A stretch of 59,585 nt of DNA from Pseudomonadota bacterium (GCA_963205195.1 CAUJHR010000006.1:1-59585); one strand, 5' to 3'. Shown: positions 46,431 to 56,402, counted from the first letter of the stretch. Translations and numbers: made by a program. The notes: a model not told the origin generated them from the letters alone.

Positions 46431-46982
46431 ATGAAATTTCTTGCTTTTGCTGCTTCACACCGACCTGAATCATTGAATTTGAAGCTTATACAGCTTGCTG
46501 TAAAAAATATGCACGCCCTTGGCGCCCAGGTTGATGTTGCAGGATATGGCGAATTCGACATGGAAATTTATAATGATATTTATTCTGCAAATCAGCCTGA
46601 ACCCACAAAGGCATTTGCCAAAAGGGTTGAAGGAATAGACGGCTTAATTATTTCGATACCGGAATACAACTGGTCATTCCCCGGCTCACTCAAAAATATA
46701 ATCGACTGGACATCACTAATAAAGCCTAACCCGCTTGCCGGAAAAACTGCCCTTCTCATGTCGGCAACAACCGGGGCGCGTGGCGGCATAAGCGGGCTGC
46801 AGCAGTTTAAATCTCCGCTTGAGGCACAGCATATGTTCGTATTCCATAAGGTCTTCCCATTAGCACACGCACAAAATGCCTTCAACTCAACTGGTGATTT
46901 AATAGATAAGGCACAGCAGGAACTTTTTTTTAACATGGCAAACGACTATATTAATTTTACGAAAAAAATCTCTGGCAATTAA
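46431..46982 (+). CDS. NAD(P)H-dependent FMN reductase
   Basis: 183 residues of flavodoxin-like fold. FAASHRPESLNLKLI (about 5-19) is the phosphate loop for FMN, and ISIPEYNWSFPGSLKNIIDW (about 74-93) is the typical FMN/NADPH segment of the family (ArsH/YieF/ChrR-like reductases). Soluble. Substrate cannot be read from sequence; flavin or quinone reduction is most likely. Confidence 0.9.
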   Translation: MKFLAFAASHRPESLNLKLIQLAVKNMHALGAQVDVAGYGEFDMEIYNDIYSANQPEPTKAFAKRVEGIDGLIISIPEYNWSFPGSLKNIIDWTSLIKPNPLAGKTALLMSATTGARGGISGLQQFKSPLEAQHMFVFHKVFPLAHAQNAFNSTGDLIDKAQQELFFNMANDYINFTKKISGN

Positions 46983-47005
46983 CCTTAAAATTAAATGGAG
47001 GTGTT

Positions 47006-47623
47006 ATGAATTTCGCAAAAAACATATTAGCCCTGGTTTCTGCAATAGTAATTTCTTCATCACCCATAGCAGTATCAGCTGCCGATAAATATGAATTTGA
47101 TAAAGCACATACCAATATTTTGTTTTATGTGAACCATCTTGGGTTTTCCGACATGGTGGGGCACTTCACCGATTATGATGGTTATTTTACTTTCGATGAA
47201 AAAAAACCGCAGGAAAGCACAGTAGAAGTAACCTTGAAACCAGCAGGCATAAAAACCAGCAGCGATAAGCTTGACAGCAAATTGCAAGGTGAAGATTTTT
47301 TTAAAACCTCACAATTCCCGGAAATTAAATTCGTAAGCAATAATATAAAAGTTACCGGCGATAACAGCGGTGAAGCAAGCGGGACTTTGACCATGCTGGG
47401 AGTAAGCAAACCGCTAATCCTGTCTGTGCATTTCAACAAGGCAGGATACCACCCTATAACTAACCAGTATGTTGCCGGATTTACAGCCAGCGCAACTATT
47501 AAACGCTCTGAATTCGGCATGAATTCATACCTGCCTATGGTTGGTGATGATGTCCGAATTGAGGTGCAGGCCGAAGGAATAAATATTGACCGTAAACAAC
47601 AGGAAGAAGTGAAACATAAATAA
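47006..47623 (+). CDS. YceI-family periplasmic protein
   Basis: 205 residues with a Sec signal peptide (cut near PIAVSA-ADKYEF, about residue 27) and the YceI lipocalin-like barrel: DKAHTNILFYVNHLGFSDMVGHF, then FDEKKPQESTVEVTLKP and the C-terminal FTASATIKRSEFGM and LPMVGDDVRIEVQ. Related proteins bind polyprenoid chains. GGAGG stands before the ATG. Followed by dsbD three bases later. Confidence 0.93.
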   Translation: MNFAKNILALVSAIVISSSPIAVSAADKYEFDKAHTNILFYVNHLGFSDMVGHFTDYDGYFTFDEKKPQESTVEVTLKPAGIKTSSDKLDSKLQGEDFFKTSQFPEIKFVSNNIKVTGDNSGEASGTLTMLGVSKPLILSVHFNKAGYHPITNQYVAGFTASATIKRSEFGMNSYLPMVGDDVRIEVQAEGINIDRKQQEEVKHK

Positions 47624-47626
47624 TTT

Positions 47627-49384
47627 ATGAGCAAATTCTCATATAAACTTAAAATAGCGGCAGGATTATTTATAATCATTGCCCAGGTTATCTTATTTTC
47701 CGCGCATGCCAATGCTGAGAATGTGGTACGGGCTTCCTTGCTCAGCGATACATATTCGGTAAATGCAGGGGAAGATATAAAAGCCCAGATACTTTTGGAT
47801 ACCCCCGAAGGCTGGCATACTTATTACAAAGAACCCGGTGATGCAGGACTTCCAACAAAGCTTGAATGGGAATTGCCACAAGGTTTCAGCGCTGGGGAAA
47901 TCCAGTGGCCCCATCCAACAAAATTCAGCGAGGGTAATTTAACAACCTATGGCTATAGCGGTTACACATTGCTGCCGGTTACGCTTAAAGCACCTGATAA
48001 GATTGATAAAAAATCTTATAGTTTCAGCGTGCGCGCCCAATGGCTGGTTTGCTCTAAAATCTGCATACCGGAAGAGCAGACAGTAACAATAGAACTTCCG
48101 GCAGGAGAAAAACTTATTGCCGATGCAGATACAAAAACAAAAGAGCCACAAAAAACAGAGGCATCCATCCCTGCAGGTTCAATACCGGATGTTTCTATAG
48201 TTGCATTGCTGACAACCCTTTCACTTGCCCTGCTGGGCGGTCTTGTACTGAACGTTATGCCCTGCGTTCTGCCAATACTCTCGCTAAAAACCTTGTCACT
48301 TGTAAAAAAATCAGGGCATGTGCGCGCCCATACCGCAAAGTACGGGATCGCCTATACGCTAGGTGTACTGCTCTCATTTTTAGTAATCGCCCTCTTTATT
48401 ATCGGCCTTCAGCAAGGCAGTGAGGCTGTTGGCTGGGGCTTCCAGATGCAATCGCCAACCTTTATAGGATTCCTTGTCTATCTTTTATTTTTAGTCGGGC
48501 TTAATCTCTCAGGCGTATTTTACCTGCCCGTGATATTTGGCGGTCTGGGTAATAATATAACGCATGGGAACTCATTGCGCGGTAGCTTTTTCACCGGCGT
48601 ACTGGCTACACTTGTGGCAACACCATGCACTGCGCCATTCATGGCATCGGCTGTGGGCGCTGCCTTGCTGCTTCCCCCATGGGCGGCAATGCTGGTATTT
48701 CTAACCATGGGCTTTGGCCTCGCCCTGCCTTTTTTGCTAATAAGCATATTCCCCGGCCTTCTTAAATTCCTGCCCCGCCCCGGCGCCTGGATGGAACAAT
48801 TCAAGCAGTTCCTGGCCTTTCCTATATATGCCTCTGTTGTGTGGCTGCTTTGGGTTCTCGGCAAGCAGACAGGAATAGATGGCGCGGCGCTTGCCATGTG
48901 CGGCCTGCTGCTTATAATTTTTATTATCTGGCTTCAGAAAGTTAATTCCAAATGCAATATATTCTTCCGCATTTTCTTTTTAATTGCAGCCTTGGTAATG
49001 CTTATGGCAATAGTTTTTGCATTAGGCAAAACCAATATAACTAATGCCGATCACATACCATACTCACCAGCCGAACTTTCCCGTCTGCGAAGCGAAAATA
49101 AAGCAGTTTATGTGGATGTTACTGCAGCATGGTGTATCACATGCCAGTTAAATAAAAACGTGGCTCTTGATACTAAAAATACACAAAAAGCATTTAAAGA
49201 TAATGATGTGACCTTAATGGTTGCCGACTGGACCAGTAAAAACCCGCAGATAACAGAATTCCTGCATAGCTTCGGCTATAACGGAGTGCCGCTTAATGTA
49301 TTTTATCCAGCAAATGGCGCCGCCCCTGTTATACTACCGCAGATATTAAGCGAGCGTGTAGTGATAGATACTATTTCGAAGTAG
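47627..49384 (+). CDS. dsbD: Thiol:disulfide interchange protein DsbD
   Basis: Inner-membrane protein that passes electrons from cytoplasmic thioredoxin to periplasmic thiol proteins. 585 residues: signal peptide (about 1-27), N-terminal DsbD domain with CSKIC (about 144), a multi-pass region holding the two redox cysteines in NVMPCVLPILSLK (about 210) and ATPCTAPFMASA (about 332), and a C-terminal thioredoxin-like domain with AAWCITCQLN (about 500-509). Complete by all three cysteine pairs. The N-terminal CxxxC variant is seen in DsbD-like proteins of other Alphaproteobacteria. Confidence 0.94.
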   Translation: MSKFSYKLKIAAGLFIIIAQVILFSAHANAENVVRASLLSDTYSVNAGEDIKAQILLDTPEGWHTYYKEPGDAGLPTKLEWELPQGFSAGEIQWPHPTKFSEGNLTTYGYSGYTLLPVTLKAPDKIDKKSYSFSVRAQWLVCSKICIPEEQTVTIELPAGEKLIADADTKTKEPQKTEASIPAGSIPDVSIVALLTTLSLALLGGLVLNVMPCVLPILSLKTLSLVKKSGHVRAHTAKYGIAYTLGVLLSFLVIALFIIGLQQGSEAVGWGFQMQSPTFIGFLVYLLFLVGLNLSGVFYLPVIFGGLGNNITHGNSLRGSFFTGVLATLVATPCTAPFMASAVGAALLLPPWAAMLVFLTMGFGLALPFLLISIFPGLLKFLPRPGAWMEQFKQFLAFPIYASVVWLLWVLGKQTGIDGAALAMCGLLLIIFIIWLQKVNSKCNIFFRIFFLIAALVMLMAIVFALGKTNITNADHIPYSPAELSRLRSENKAVYVDVTAAWCITCQLNKNVALDTKNTQKAFKDNDVTLMVADWTSKNPQITEFLHSFGYNGVPLNVFYPANGAAPVILPQILSERVVIDTISK

Positions 49385-49422
49385 CCCATCATCCATAACC
49401 TGCCTTGTCGATAGAAACAAAA

Positions 49423-49448
49423 AACCCCGCCTGTTTATCAGCGGGGTT
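49423..49448 (-). terminator. Terminator between dsbD and the phasin gene
   Basis: AACCCCGC-N10-GCGGGGTT. On the minus strand it is followed by TTTTGTTTC, strong for the phasin gene. On the plus strand only CTTTC follows, weaker for dsbD. Confidence 0.85.
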
Positions 49449-49473
49449 CTTTCGTAATTATTTTTTCTAAATA

Positions 49474-50088
49474 TTAAGCGTCGGACAGTACTTTGCTCAT
49501 CTGCTCAGTAGCCTGGGCAAAGCGCTCATTTATAGGCTCGATTGCTTCTGAGCTATATTCAAATACCATTCCAGAAAGCTTGCTTGACTGGTTGAAGAAA
49601 CTATCAAGTGAACTTTTCACAACCCTGCTTTGCAGGTCAACCATATCGTTGATGGTGCGGCAGGCAAAAATACTTTTTGATAATTCGACATTATCAGAAA
49701 ACGCCTGGTTAGCGTATTCTATCATCTCGCTGCTGATATCTTTAGCAAGTGATGCGGCAAGGTTTCCACATTCAACCATTGTTTCTACATTGTCACGCGA
49801 CATTGAAATAGCCTCATACAATGATTTTGTGAGGGCATCAGCTGATTTAGAAATCTGCTCAGCACTTTCACGGCCCATCTCAAATGCCTTTTCCTGAACT
49901 TTCTGCGCTTCTGTTGCACCATTGGCAAGCAGGTCTTTTACTGCAGAGCTGCTGATCTTTACAACACTTTCTGCAGAATTACGTGTGGATTCCATAGCTG
50001 ACATGGTGTTTTTAGCAGCCTTGTTAGCTACGTTAGATGCAAGCTTCACTGCTGGCTGTCCTGATACTTTTTTTGCTTGTTGAGTCAT
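49474..50088 (-). CDS. Phasin-family protein
   Basis: About 204 residues, nearly all helical, rich in Ala, Ser and Glu. MTQQAKKVSGQ starts after GGAGAAGTTGTT; a longer frame to 50121 lacks a ribosome site. The family pattern, long amphipathic helices with SAEQISKSADALTKSLYEA and VVKSSLDSFFNQSSKLSG, fits phasin/PhaP-like proteins, which coat polyhydroxyalkanoate granules in many Alphaproteobacteria. No PHA synthase is in the window, so another role is possible. Confidence 0.85.
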   Translation of the reverse strand: MTQQAKKVSGQPAVKLASNVANKAAKNTMSAMESTRNSAESVVKISSSAVKDLLANGATEAQKVQEKAFEMGRESAEQISKSADALTKSLYEAISMSRDNVETMVECGNLAASLAKDISSEMIEYANQAFSDNVELSKSIFACRTINDMVDLQSRVVKSSLDSFFNQSSKLSGMVFEYSSEAIEPINERFAQATEQMSKVLSDA

Positions 50089-50206
50089 AACAACTTCTCC
50101 ATCGGGGTTCACTTGTAACAAACCCTCAAATCAGGATTTGTTCGTTTTTATATTCGCACACGCCAGAAAAAATAATTTTGACGCAGTGCAGCATTTTACT
50201 AAACGC

Positions 50207-50235
50207 ACTATAATTAGTGCAGCATTAATTGTCAA
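50207..50235 (-). promoter_or_regulatory. Phasin promoter
   Basis: On the minus strand TTGACA (50235-50230), 17 bases, TATAGT (50212-50207): near-consensus, about 120 bp before the start. The remaining 345-bp divergent gap (to 50466) is very AT-rich and shows no further gene. Confidence 0.82.
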
Positions 50236-50466
50236 GCTATGACAATTTTTAAATTAGTTCCGATATGGAACATAAAAGTTTTTCATATCTTAATCTATTG
50301 CGATGCAGCATGCAAAACAGGAGGTAAATTTTTATAAAAATCTTACTATATTTTTTTAAAAAATTTTTATTTGGCAGTCATGGCAATTTATACTTTCCCT
50401 AATGAGATATTTTTTGTATAAATAATCCATACGTTTTAGCTAAAGCCGAAAGGAACAGATAGCCGC

Positions 50467-51516
50467 ATGAAATGGAATCTGCGTATTGTTATAATAGGTG
50501 CATTACTTTACTTACCAATGTCAGGTGTGACCTCTTTCGACGCACAGGCCAAACAATCCCATAAAAAACATAGCGCTGTTACCAAACAGGTAAATCTATC
50601 AAAAGGCAAAAAGAAGAAATCCGCCTCTTCTTCTGGTTCGCGTTTTTCAGCGCTGGTTGTAAACGCTGATAACGGCAATATATTATATGAAAAAAATGCG
50701 GGCGGCATCCGCTACCCGGCATCGCTTACAAAAATGATGACCCTCTACCTTACCTTTGATGCTATTAAAAAAGGCAAATTACAGATGGATGGAAGCCTTC
50801 CTGTTTCTGAAAAAGCCGCCGGACAGCCACAAACCAATATATCCCTGACGGCTGGCGACCAGCTACCGGTTAAAACCGCTATTGAAAGCGTTATAGTGCG
50901 CTCGGCAAATGATTCGGCGGTAGTGCTCGCTGAAGCGCTGGGCGGGACTGCATGGAATTTCTCACTTATGATGACCCAGAAAGCCCGCGCACTGGGAATG
51001 AAAGACACGGTTTTCCGCAATCCCAACGGCCTGCCCGACAACCAGCAGCTAACCACCGCCTATGACATGGCGAAACTGGGCATTGCCTTGCGCCGCGATT
51101 TCCCCGAATATTACTCGATGTTCAAGATAAAATCTTTTGCCTATAACGGCATAACCTATCCGGGGCATAACCGCGTGATGTATCGCTATGCCGGGGTAGA
51201 TGGAATTAAAACCGGATATATTCGCGCTTCGGGCTTCAACCTTGTAACTTCGGTTAAAAAAGATGGTTATAATCTGGTGGCGGTCATCATGGGCGGAAGC
51301 TCGGCCAGCGCCCGCGATGATGAAATGATAAGCATGCTAGACCGCACTTTTGCCAAACTGGAAAGCAAGCAAAAAACCATCTCACAGGATCAGGATTCGC
51401 AGGATGAAGGGCAGCAGCAGCCGGAAGTGGCTAAAGCAGCTGAACCGTCCAGCGAACTGGTAGTTGAGCCGGTAAAAGCCACCCAGACCGCAAGGCTTTC
51501 TGGCGCCGCCTTTTAA
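50467..51516 (+). CDS. D-alanyl-D-alanine carboxypeptidase (PBP5/6 family)
   Basis: Periplasmic penicillin-binding protein that removes the terminal D-Ala from stem peptides. 349 residues: signal peptide (about 1-27, LYLPMSGVTSFDAQA), a Lys/Ser-rich linker, then the serine peptidase S11 domain with SxxK in PASLTKMMTLY (about 82-92), SxN in SANDSAVVLAEALGG (about 141) and KTG in VDGIKTGYIRASGFN (about 257). The C-terminus is Gln/Glu/Pro-rich and disordered, with no clear membrane-anchor helix. AAGGA precedes the start. Confidence 0.94.
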   Translation: MKWNLRIVIIGALLYLPMSGVTSFDAQAKQSHKKHSAVTKQVNLSKGKKKKSASSSGSRFSALVVNADNGNILYEKNAGGIRYPASLTKMMTLYLTFDAIKKGKLQMDGSLPVSEKAAGQPQTNISLTAGDQLPVKTAIESVIVRSANDSAVVLAEALGGTAWNFSLMMTQKARALGMKDTVFRNPNGLPDNQQLTTAYDMAKLGIALRRDFPEYYSMFKIKSFAYNGITYPGHNRVMYRYAGVDGIKTGYIRASGFNLVTSVKKDGYNLVAVIMGGSSASARDDEMISMLDRTFAKLESKQKTISQDQDSQDEGQQQPEVAKAAEPSSELVVEPVKATQTARLSGAAF

Positions 51517-51643
51517 GTCATTGCCTTTTAAGTAGTTTTAATTGATTATTGGTTATTAACGCTTAATGCAGATTTCCTTTGAAATATCCGCAAAAATGGG
51601 ATATATTAAAATATGTTTAACTAAGTAGCTTAATGAGCTGATT

Positions 51644-52099
51644 ATGGCACTTACAGACCAGCAAATGCAATTTGCGACAAACGTCCCGGCAACGCCACTC
51701 ATAGATAAAGCTATGGAAGGGTTTGCAAAAGGCATAGACCATTTCATGAATGAGGTTGTCATTGGTGGCGCAGGCCGAATGTTAGATGCCGCAACTACAG
51801 AATTACGGAGCATGGAAAAAAGCCCTATTGCTAACCTTTCTGAAAATAAATTAACACAAGGTAAAGGCCATACTCCAGACATTACACCTTCAAGTTCCCC
51901 CGATATATCGCAAAAGGGTAATTCCACCGAAGTAGCAAAAAGCATGGTGCCTGAAAAAGTTATCGCGCAGGCGCAATCAATAGGAAATGCTGGCGGAATG
52001 AAAGTTGAGCATGTTGCTGAAGCTAATATCGGCACATTAGCACCTGCATATACGCCTTCAATGGGTGCGGGAAAGTCGCAAGGAATGGCTATCGGCTAA
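51644..52099 (+). CDS. Uncharacterised small protein
   Basis: 151 residues, soluble, with an N-terminal helical part (MALTDQQMQFATNVPATPLI, then AMEGFAKGIDHFMNEVVIGG), a Ser/Pro-rich middle and a Gly/Ala/Met-rich tail. No membrane segment and no motif recognised. It stands alone between the carboxypeptidase and flgH. The shared TGTCAYAAAA motif is not upstream. Confidence 0.6.
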   Translation: MALTDQQMQFATNVPATPLIDKAMEGFAKGIDHFMNEVVIGGAGRMLDAATTELRSMEKSPIANLSENKLTQGKGHTPDITPSSSPDISQKGNSTEVAKSMVPEKVIAQAQSIGNAGGMKVEHVAEANIGTLAPAYTPSMGAGKSQGMAIG

Positions 52100-52187
52100 T
52101 TGCCAGTCATAAATTTTATTTCTCATATAATTTTATTGAAAAGCTGATTGCTTCGTCGTTTAGTTGATCGCAATTACTGATAGTTTG

Positions 52188-52234
52188 TCATCCCACAAGA
52201 AGCATGAATGCCAGCCTTCGCTGGCATGACAAAG
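52188..52234. repeat. Short TGTCATCCC...ATGACA palindromic element
   Basis: Begins TGTCATCCC and ends GGCATGACA, with an inner hairpin ATGCCAGC-CTTC-GCTGGCAT (52207-52226). A short relative of the elements at 12640 and 27359. Confidence 0.65.
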
Positions 52235-52251
52235 AAGGGCGCAACTAATTC

Positions 52252-52361
52252 ACTGTGATGAGGAATATGCGAAGGCAAATTTTTAAAAAAGCAACGAAGT
52301 GTACAATCAGTACATGAGTATGCTTTTTTAAAGGTTTGGCAAGCAAGATTCCCATCACAGT
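52252..52361. repeat. Long hairpin element, copy C
   Basis: Arms ACTGTGATGAGGAATATGC and (other strand) ACTGTGATGGGAATCTTGC pair over about 44 bases, through AAAAAAGCA / TGCTTTTTT. The core is ACGAAGTGTACAATCAGTAC followed by ATGAGTATGC. It ends five bases before the flgH stop codon, so it probably closes the flg transcript. Confidence 0.72.
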
Positions 52362-52365
52362 AGAA

Positions 52366-53115
52366 TTAGAACGGCGCTAAAGTTTCCACCAGCTGATTAC
52401 CCCAACGCGGCTGCTGCATGTCGGTTAGCTGCCCGCGCCCGCCGTAAATAATACGCGATTCTGCGATCTGGCTTGAATCTATTGTATTATCCGATTTAAT
52501 GTCCTCAGGGCGCACCACGCCTTTAACAGATACTTCACGTATCTCAAAATTTATGCGTACCTCCTGCCTGCCATCAATCACGAAATTACCATTTGGCAAT
52601 ACCTGCGTAATTAATGCCGCAACCTGTGTTTCGATGGTTTCCTTGCGCTTCACTGTACCGTCACCTTTACTTTCAGTATTTCCGGTAATGTTCAGCAAAT
52701 TAGCAGAGTTCGCCCTTTTCGGCAGCAGCCCCAGGACCTTATGCTCAAAACCATATACTATCGGCGCAGCAACTGAATCGGTGGTATCGCGCTTGCGCTC
52801 GGTTGCATTATCCAGTTCTGCCTTATCCTCGATCTTGACATTAACCCTAAGTATATCCCCTACCCTTGCTGCCCTCTGGTCGCGGAAAAATGCGCGGGCA
52901 CCCGGCTGCCATAATGAATTGGCATATTGCTTTTGCGGCGGCGCGGTTTCGGGGGTTGGCCATGTCATAGGCTTGTATGCCGGCTGCTCGGTTGGGTTGC
53001 TAACCTCTGCCATCTTAGGCGGCTTGCCAATGTCATCAAGCTTATCAAGAGTACTTGTGCAACCGCCAAGCATTGAAGAAAGAAGCAAGATGGAAAGTAA
53101 TTTATAATTTTGCAT
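52366..53115 (-). CDS. flgH: Flagellar L-ring protein FlgH
   Basis: Outer-membrane lipoprotein ring of the flagellar basal body. 249 residues with a lipoprotein signal (LLLSSMLGGC, Cys about 19). Family segments: NSLWQPGARAFFRDQRAARVGDIL, GNTESKGDGTVKRKETI, VLPNGNFVIDGRQEVRINFE and the closing GRGQLTDMQQPRWGNQLVE. Last gene of the flgF-G-A-H run. Confidence 0.97.
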   Translation of the reverse strand: MQNYKLLSILLLSSMLGGCTSTLDKLDDIGKPPKMAEVSNPTEQPAYKPMTWPTPETAPPQKQYANSLWQPGARAFFRDQRAARVGDILRVNVKIEDKAELDNATERKRDTTDSVAAPIVYGFEHKVLGLLPKRANSANLLNITGNTESKGDGTVKRKETIETQVAALITQVLPNGNFVIDGRQEVRINFEIREVSVKGVVRPEDIKSDNTIDSSQIAESRIIYGGRGQLTDMQQPRWGNQLVETLAPF

Positions 53116-53124
53116 AAACCTGAC

Positions 53125-53919
53125 CTAATAATTTACAGGCGCATGAGGCTGCGCGTCACTGGCCTGCATTGACTGAGCAATCACATCTACAGTATTGCTG
53201 TTGGTTACAACCGCCCGCGTGATCTTTTTGCTCGATGTATTACGTATTTCAATTACATCGCCTTGCGCCCCATCAGCCAGAGCCTGCCCAACTGTTGTAA
53301 TTTCCATGCTGTTAGTTTTATAGCGCATTTGCACAAGCGCATTCTTTTTTATAAGTGAAGGAGCTGAAATTTCACTGGTGCGGACCGGACGGTTCGGCGA
53401 AACAACCCGTACAGGGCTTTTACCGATCATATCAGAAATATCACTTACTGTATCACCATGGATGCTTTCCTGTGGGAATAATTTAAGATCGACATCATCT
53501 TTACTTATCACATCACCATTACGCGCCTGATGTTTAAGTACTGGTATTTCGCTCATTATCATATAGCGCCCGGCAAGCGGCAACGCGCTTATTACTTTAT
53601 CTTCCGACGATATTATAAGGTTCGCGCTCCAGCGATTTACCGAACTATCAACACGCAAACCCCGCATTTCTACATCCACAGGTTTATTTGAAGAATATAA
53701 CGGCGTAGTTTTCCTTGCGCTTATTATCGCAGAAACACTTTGCCCGGTTTTATTCTCAGATGCTAATTTTTCTGTGAGAGCCTTGCTTACCGCATCCTGC
53801 GCGTCATCATAGGTTATGTTAAAAATATAGGACTGGTTAGCAGCCTGAACAGCACTGTCATCAGCTAATGCCACGGCAGGCATCAAAAATATTATAAGAA
53901 GGATAAGTGTTTTTTTCAT
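53125..53919 (-). CDS. flgA: Flagellar P-ring assembly protein FlgA
   Basis: Periplasmic chaperone for the P ring. 264 residues: signal peptide (about 1-19), then the C-terminal SAF-type domain (about 120-255) with EIPVLKHQARNGDVISKDDV, MIGKSPVRVVSPNRPVR and a GDVIEIRNTSSKK near the end. The order flgF-flgG-flgA-flgH is the usual alphaproteobacterial one. FlgI is not in the window; it may lie elsewhere. Confidence 0.93.
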   Translation of the reverse strand: MKKTLILLIIFLMPAVALADDSAVQAANQSYIFNITYDDAQDAVSKALTEKLASENKTGQSVSAIISARKTTPLYSSNKPVDVEMRGLRVDSSVNRWSANLIISSEDKVISALPLAGRYMIMSEIPVLKHQARNGDVISKDDVDLKLFPQESIHGDTVSDISDMIGKSPVRVVSPNRPVRTSEISAPSLIKKNALVQMRYKTNSMEITTVGQALADGAQGDVIEIRNTSSKKITRAVVTNSNTVDVIAQSMQASDAQPHAPVNY

Positions 53920-53923
53920 AATC

Positions 53924-54709
53924 TTATACGCTCTGATTCAGGTTCTGCAGCATTTCGTCGGATTTTGAAATTATCTTGCTGTTCATTTCATAAACACGCT
54001 GGGCCTTAATAAGGTTGGTAAGCTCGGTTACAGCGTCTACGTTCGAGCTTTCCAGATAACCTTGCAACATAGTGCCATAGCCATCGGTTCCGGGTGTCCC
54101 GGTCACAGGTGCGCCGGATGCAACAGTTTCCATATACATATTGCCACCGATTGCCTGAAGACCAGCTTCATTTATAAAGCTTGCTGTCTGGAACTGGCCG
54201 AGATTCTGCGGTGCAACCTGGTTAGGAATGGTTGCGAATACTTCACCCGATGAATTGATACTGATACCAGTCGCAGTTGGGGGTATGGTAATTGCTGGCT
54301 CAACCTGATTGCCATCTGCCGTTACGATAACACCATTCGGGCTTAATTGCAGCGCGCCTGCACGTGTGTAAGCAAGCTCGCCGCTTGGAAGCGTTACCTG
54401 CAAAAATCCCTTGCCCTGGATCGCAACGTCAAGAGTATTGGTAGTGTTCTGCAAAGTTCCCTGGTTGGTATTGCGGTAGATAGCACCGGTTTTAACACCA
54501 AGGCCGATTTGTATACCAGTTGGAACAATAGTTCCCGAATCTGCAGAGTTGGTGCCTACGCGTTTATCGTTCTGATAGAGCAGATCCTGAAATTCAGGGC
54601 GCTGCAATTTATAAGCGGTAGTGTTTATGTTAGCAAGGTTCTGTGAAGTAACATCCACATAAAGCTGCTGAGCCTGCATCCCGGTTGCTGCTATATCTAA
54701 TGCTCTCAT
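53924..54709 (-). CDS. flgG: Flagellar distal rod protein FlgG
   Basis: Rod subunit of the basal body, 261 residues. N-terminal flagellar rod motif MRALDIAATGMQAQQLYVDV with NLANINTTAYKLQRPEFQDL, a middle FlgG/hook domain (GKGFLQVTLPSGELAYTRAG) and the C-terminal helix SSNVDAVTELTNLIKAQRVYEMN. These fit FlgG better than FlgF in length and C-terminus. Confidence 0.96.
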   Translation of the reverse strand: MRALDIAATGMQAQQLYVDVTSQNLANINTTAYKLQRPEFQDLLYQNDKRVGTNSADSGTIVPTGIQIGLGVKTGAIYRNTNQGTLQNTTNTLDVAIQGKGFLQVTLPSGELAYTRAGALQLSPNGVIVTADGNQVEPAITIPPTATGISINSSGEVFATIPNQVAPQNLGQFQTASFINEAGLQAIGGNMYMETVASGAPVTGTPGTDGYGTMLQGYLESSNVDAVTELTNLIKAQRVYEMNSKIISKSDEMLQNLNQSV

Positions 54710-54755
54710 TTTTTTACTCCAACTATAAATTACTTATTTACGAACTACGAATTAC

Positions 54756-55487
54756 TTAGCTTGCCTGCTGTGCCCAGGCATTGGCGGATTTGCGCTGCAG
54801 GTCATACATGGTTTCAATCATCTTTGCGGTGTTGGCAACCTGACGCGATACATCGATCATATGCGTAAGCTCAATAACAGGCTTCACATTTGCACCTGAT
54901 AATGCGCCCTGAACAAGCTTTGCATCAGCTAATGTTTCCGGGGTTATTTCGCTTTTAAACATTGCACCATCAAGACGCTCAAGAAGCTGCGGATTATCAA
55001 ATTTATAAATGCCGATAGTTGCAAACTCCTGGCCATTTACCGAAATATTTCCTGCCTGGCCTATGGTAATATCCTTGGCATCAGGATTGAAGGTAATATG
55101 CTGCCCACCATCGCTTAAAACCGGGTTGCCAGTTGCGGTAACTAATGTACCTGCACCATCCAACTGGAAATTCCCGGCACGGGTATAGCGAGTACCAAGC
55201 GGTGTTTCTACCGCGAAGAAACCATCGCTGGCTATCGCCAAATCAAGCGGGTTGCCAGTTGCTTTTATCGGCGCATTCTCAAAATCATGATAGCTGGAGA
55301 TATCATAGGCAAAGGCCATATCATTGCGGTTTTTCTGGTTCACATCCTTTGTGAGGTAGGAATTGAACAGCAAATGCTCCCCGCTATAACCTGTAGTATT
55401 AGTGTTTGCGATGTTATTCGCAGTGACATCCATATCGCGAAATAATGCAAGCTGGCGCGAAAGGGTTATATAAACGCTATTATCCAT
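54756..55487 (-). CDS. flgF: Flagellar proximal rod protein FlgF
   Basis: 243 residues. MDNSVYITLSRQLALFRDMD with NIANTNTTGYSGEHLLF at the N-terminus, a central ASDGFFAVETPLGTRYTRAG, and VIELTHMIDVSRQVANTAKM at the C-terminus: the rod-protein plan, FlgF variant. First gene of the flg run. The 46-bp gap to flgG holds an ACGAATT-like degenerate heptamer stretch. Confidence 0.95.
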   Translation of the reverse strand: MDNSVYITLSRQLALFRDMDVTANNIANTNTTGYSGEHLLFNSYLTKDVNQKNRNDMAFAYDISSYHDFENAPIKATGNPLDLAIASDGFFAVETPLGTRYTRAGNFQLDGAGTLVTATGNPVLSDGGQHITFNPDAKDITIGQAGNISVNGQEFATIGIYKFDNPQLLERLDGAMFKSEITPETLADAKLVQGALSGANVKPVIELTHMIDVSRQVANTAKMIETMYDLQRKSANAWAQQAS

Positions 55488-55634
55488 AATTTAATCCCAG
55501 GTAAAAACAATCTCCCGGCAATATAAGCATAAATTGTGCCAAATTTGTTTTGGTCAGGAAAAAGGCGCAAAACACCTTGTCATTGCTTTCCCACAACATA
55601 TAATGGCAGCAGATATAACTAAGGAAAATCTATT

Positions 55635-56402
55635 ATGAATGACCAGCTTACTCTCGCCATCGCCGGATGCACAGGCCGCATGGGACAAGCATTAATTGCC
55701 AGCGCCAACGCAAACCATGCCGTAAAAATAACAGCAGGCAGCGTACGCCCGGGTACACCACAGCATGCTGCAGGACTTTATATAACCTCTGACCCGGCAA
55801 TACTTGCACAAAAGGCCGACGCCGCAATTGACTTTACAACACCAGAAGCAACCCTCGCACTTGCCCGCGAAATTGCAAAAACAGGGGGCATATTAGTTAT
55901 TGGCACCACAGGTTTTTCTGATGGACAGCAGAAAAAACTTAATGAATGTGCTGAATCTGCCCGCATTGTACAATCAGGGAATTTCAGCCTTGGCGTTAAT
56001 ATATTGGAATCACTTGTCAAACGCACAGCGGAATTGCTTGGAGAAGGTTATGATATTGAAATAAGCGAAATGCACCATAAGCATAAGAAAGACGCGCCTT
56101 CAGGAACTGCGCTTATGCTGGGACGTGCGGCAGCTAAAGGACGCAAGGTATCACTTGATGATAAAAAAGTCATGGAACGCGGCGGCGAACGGGAAAAAGG
56201 CGATATAGGATTTGCCGTATTGCGCGGCGGCGATGTAGTAGGAATCCATAACGTAATGTTTGCAGGCAACGGCGAACTTATAACATTATCCCATCAGGGA
56301 TTTTCACGTACCATTTTTGCAACCGGTGCAATAGCCGCAGCACTATGGGCGCGTGAGAAAAAACCGGGCATGTATTCGATGCAGGATGTTATTGGACTTT
56401 AG
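55635..56402 (+). CDS. dapB: 4-hydroxy-tetrahydrodipicolinate reductase DapB
   Basis: NAD(P)H-dependent step of the DAP/lysine pathway; supplies meso-DAP for the MurE reaction. 255 residues with the Rossmann motif [14 protein letters not shown] (about 8-21), [25 protein letters not shown] and the signature [20 protein letters not shown] (about 142-161). It overlaps the end of the convergent rnhA by four bases. Confidence 0.96.
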   Translation: MNDQLTLAIAGCTGRMGQALIASANANHAVKITAGSVRPGTPQHAAGLYITSDPAILAQKADAAIDFTTPEATLALAREIAKTGGILVIGTTGFSDGQQKKLNECAESARIVQSGNFSLGVNILESLVKRTAELLGEGYDIEISEMHHKHKKDAPSGTALMLGRAAAKGRKVSLDDKKVMERGGEREKGDIGFAVLRGGDVVGIHNVMFAGNGELITLSHQGFSRTIFATGAIAAALWAREKKPGMYSMQDVIGL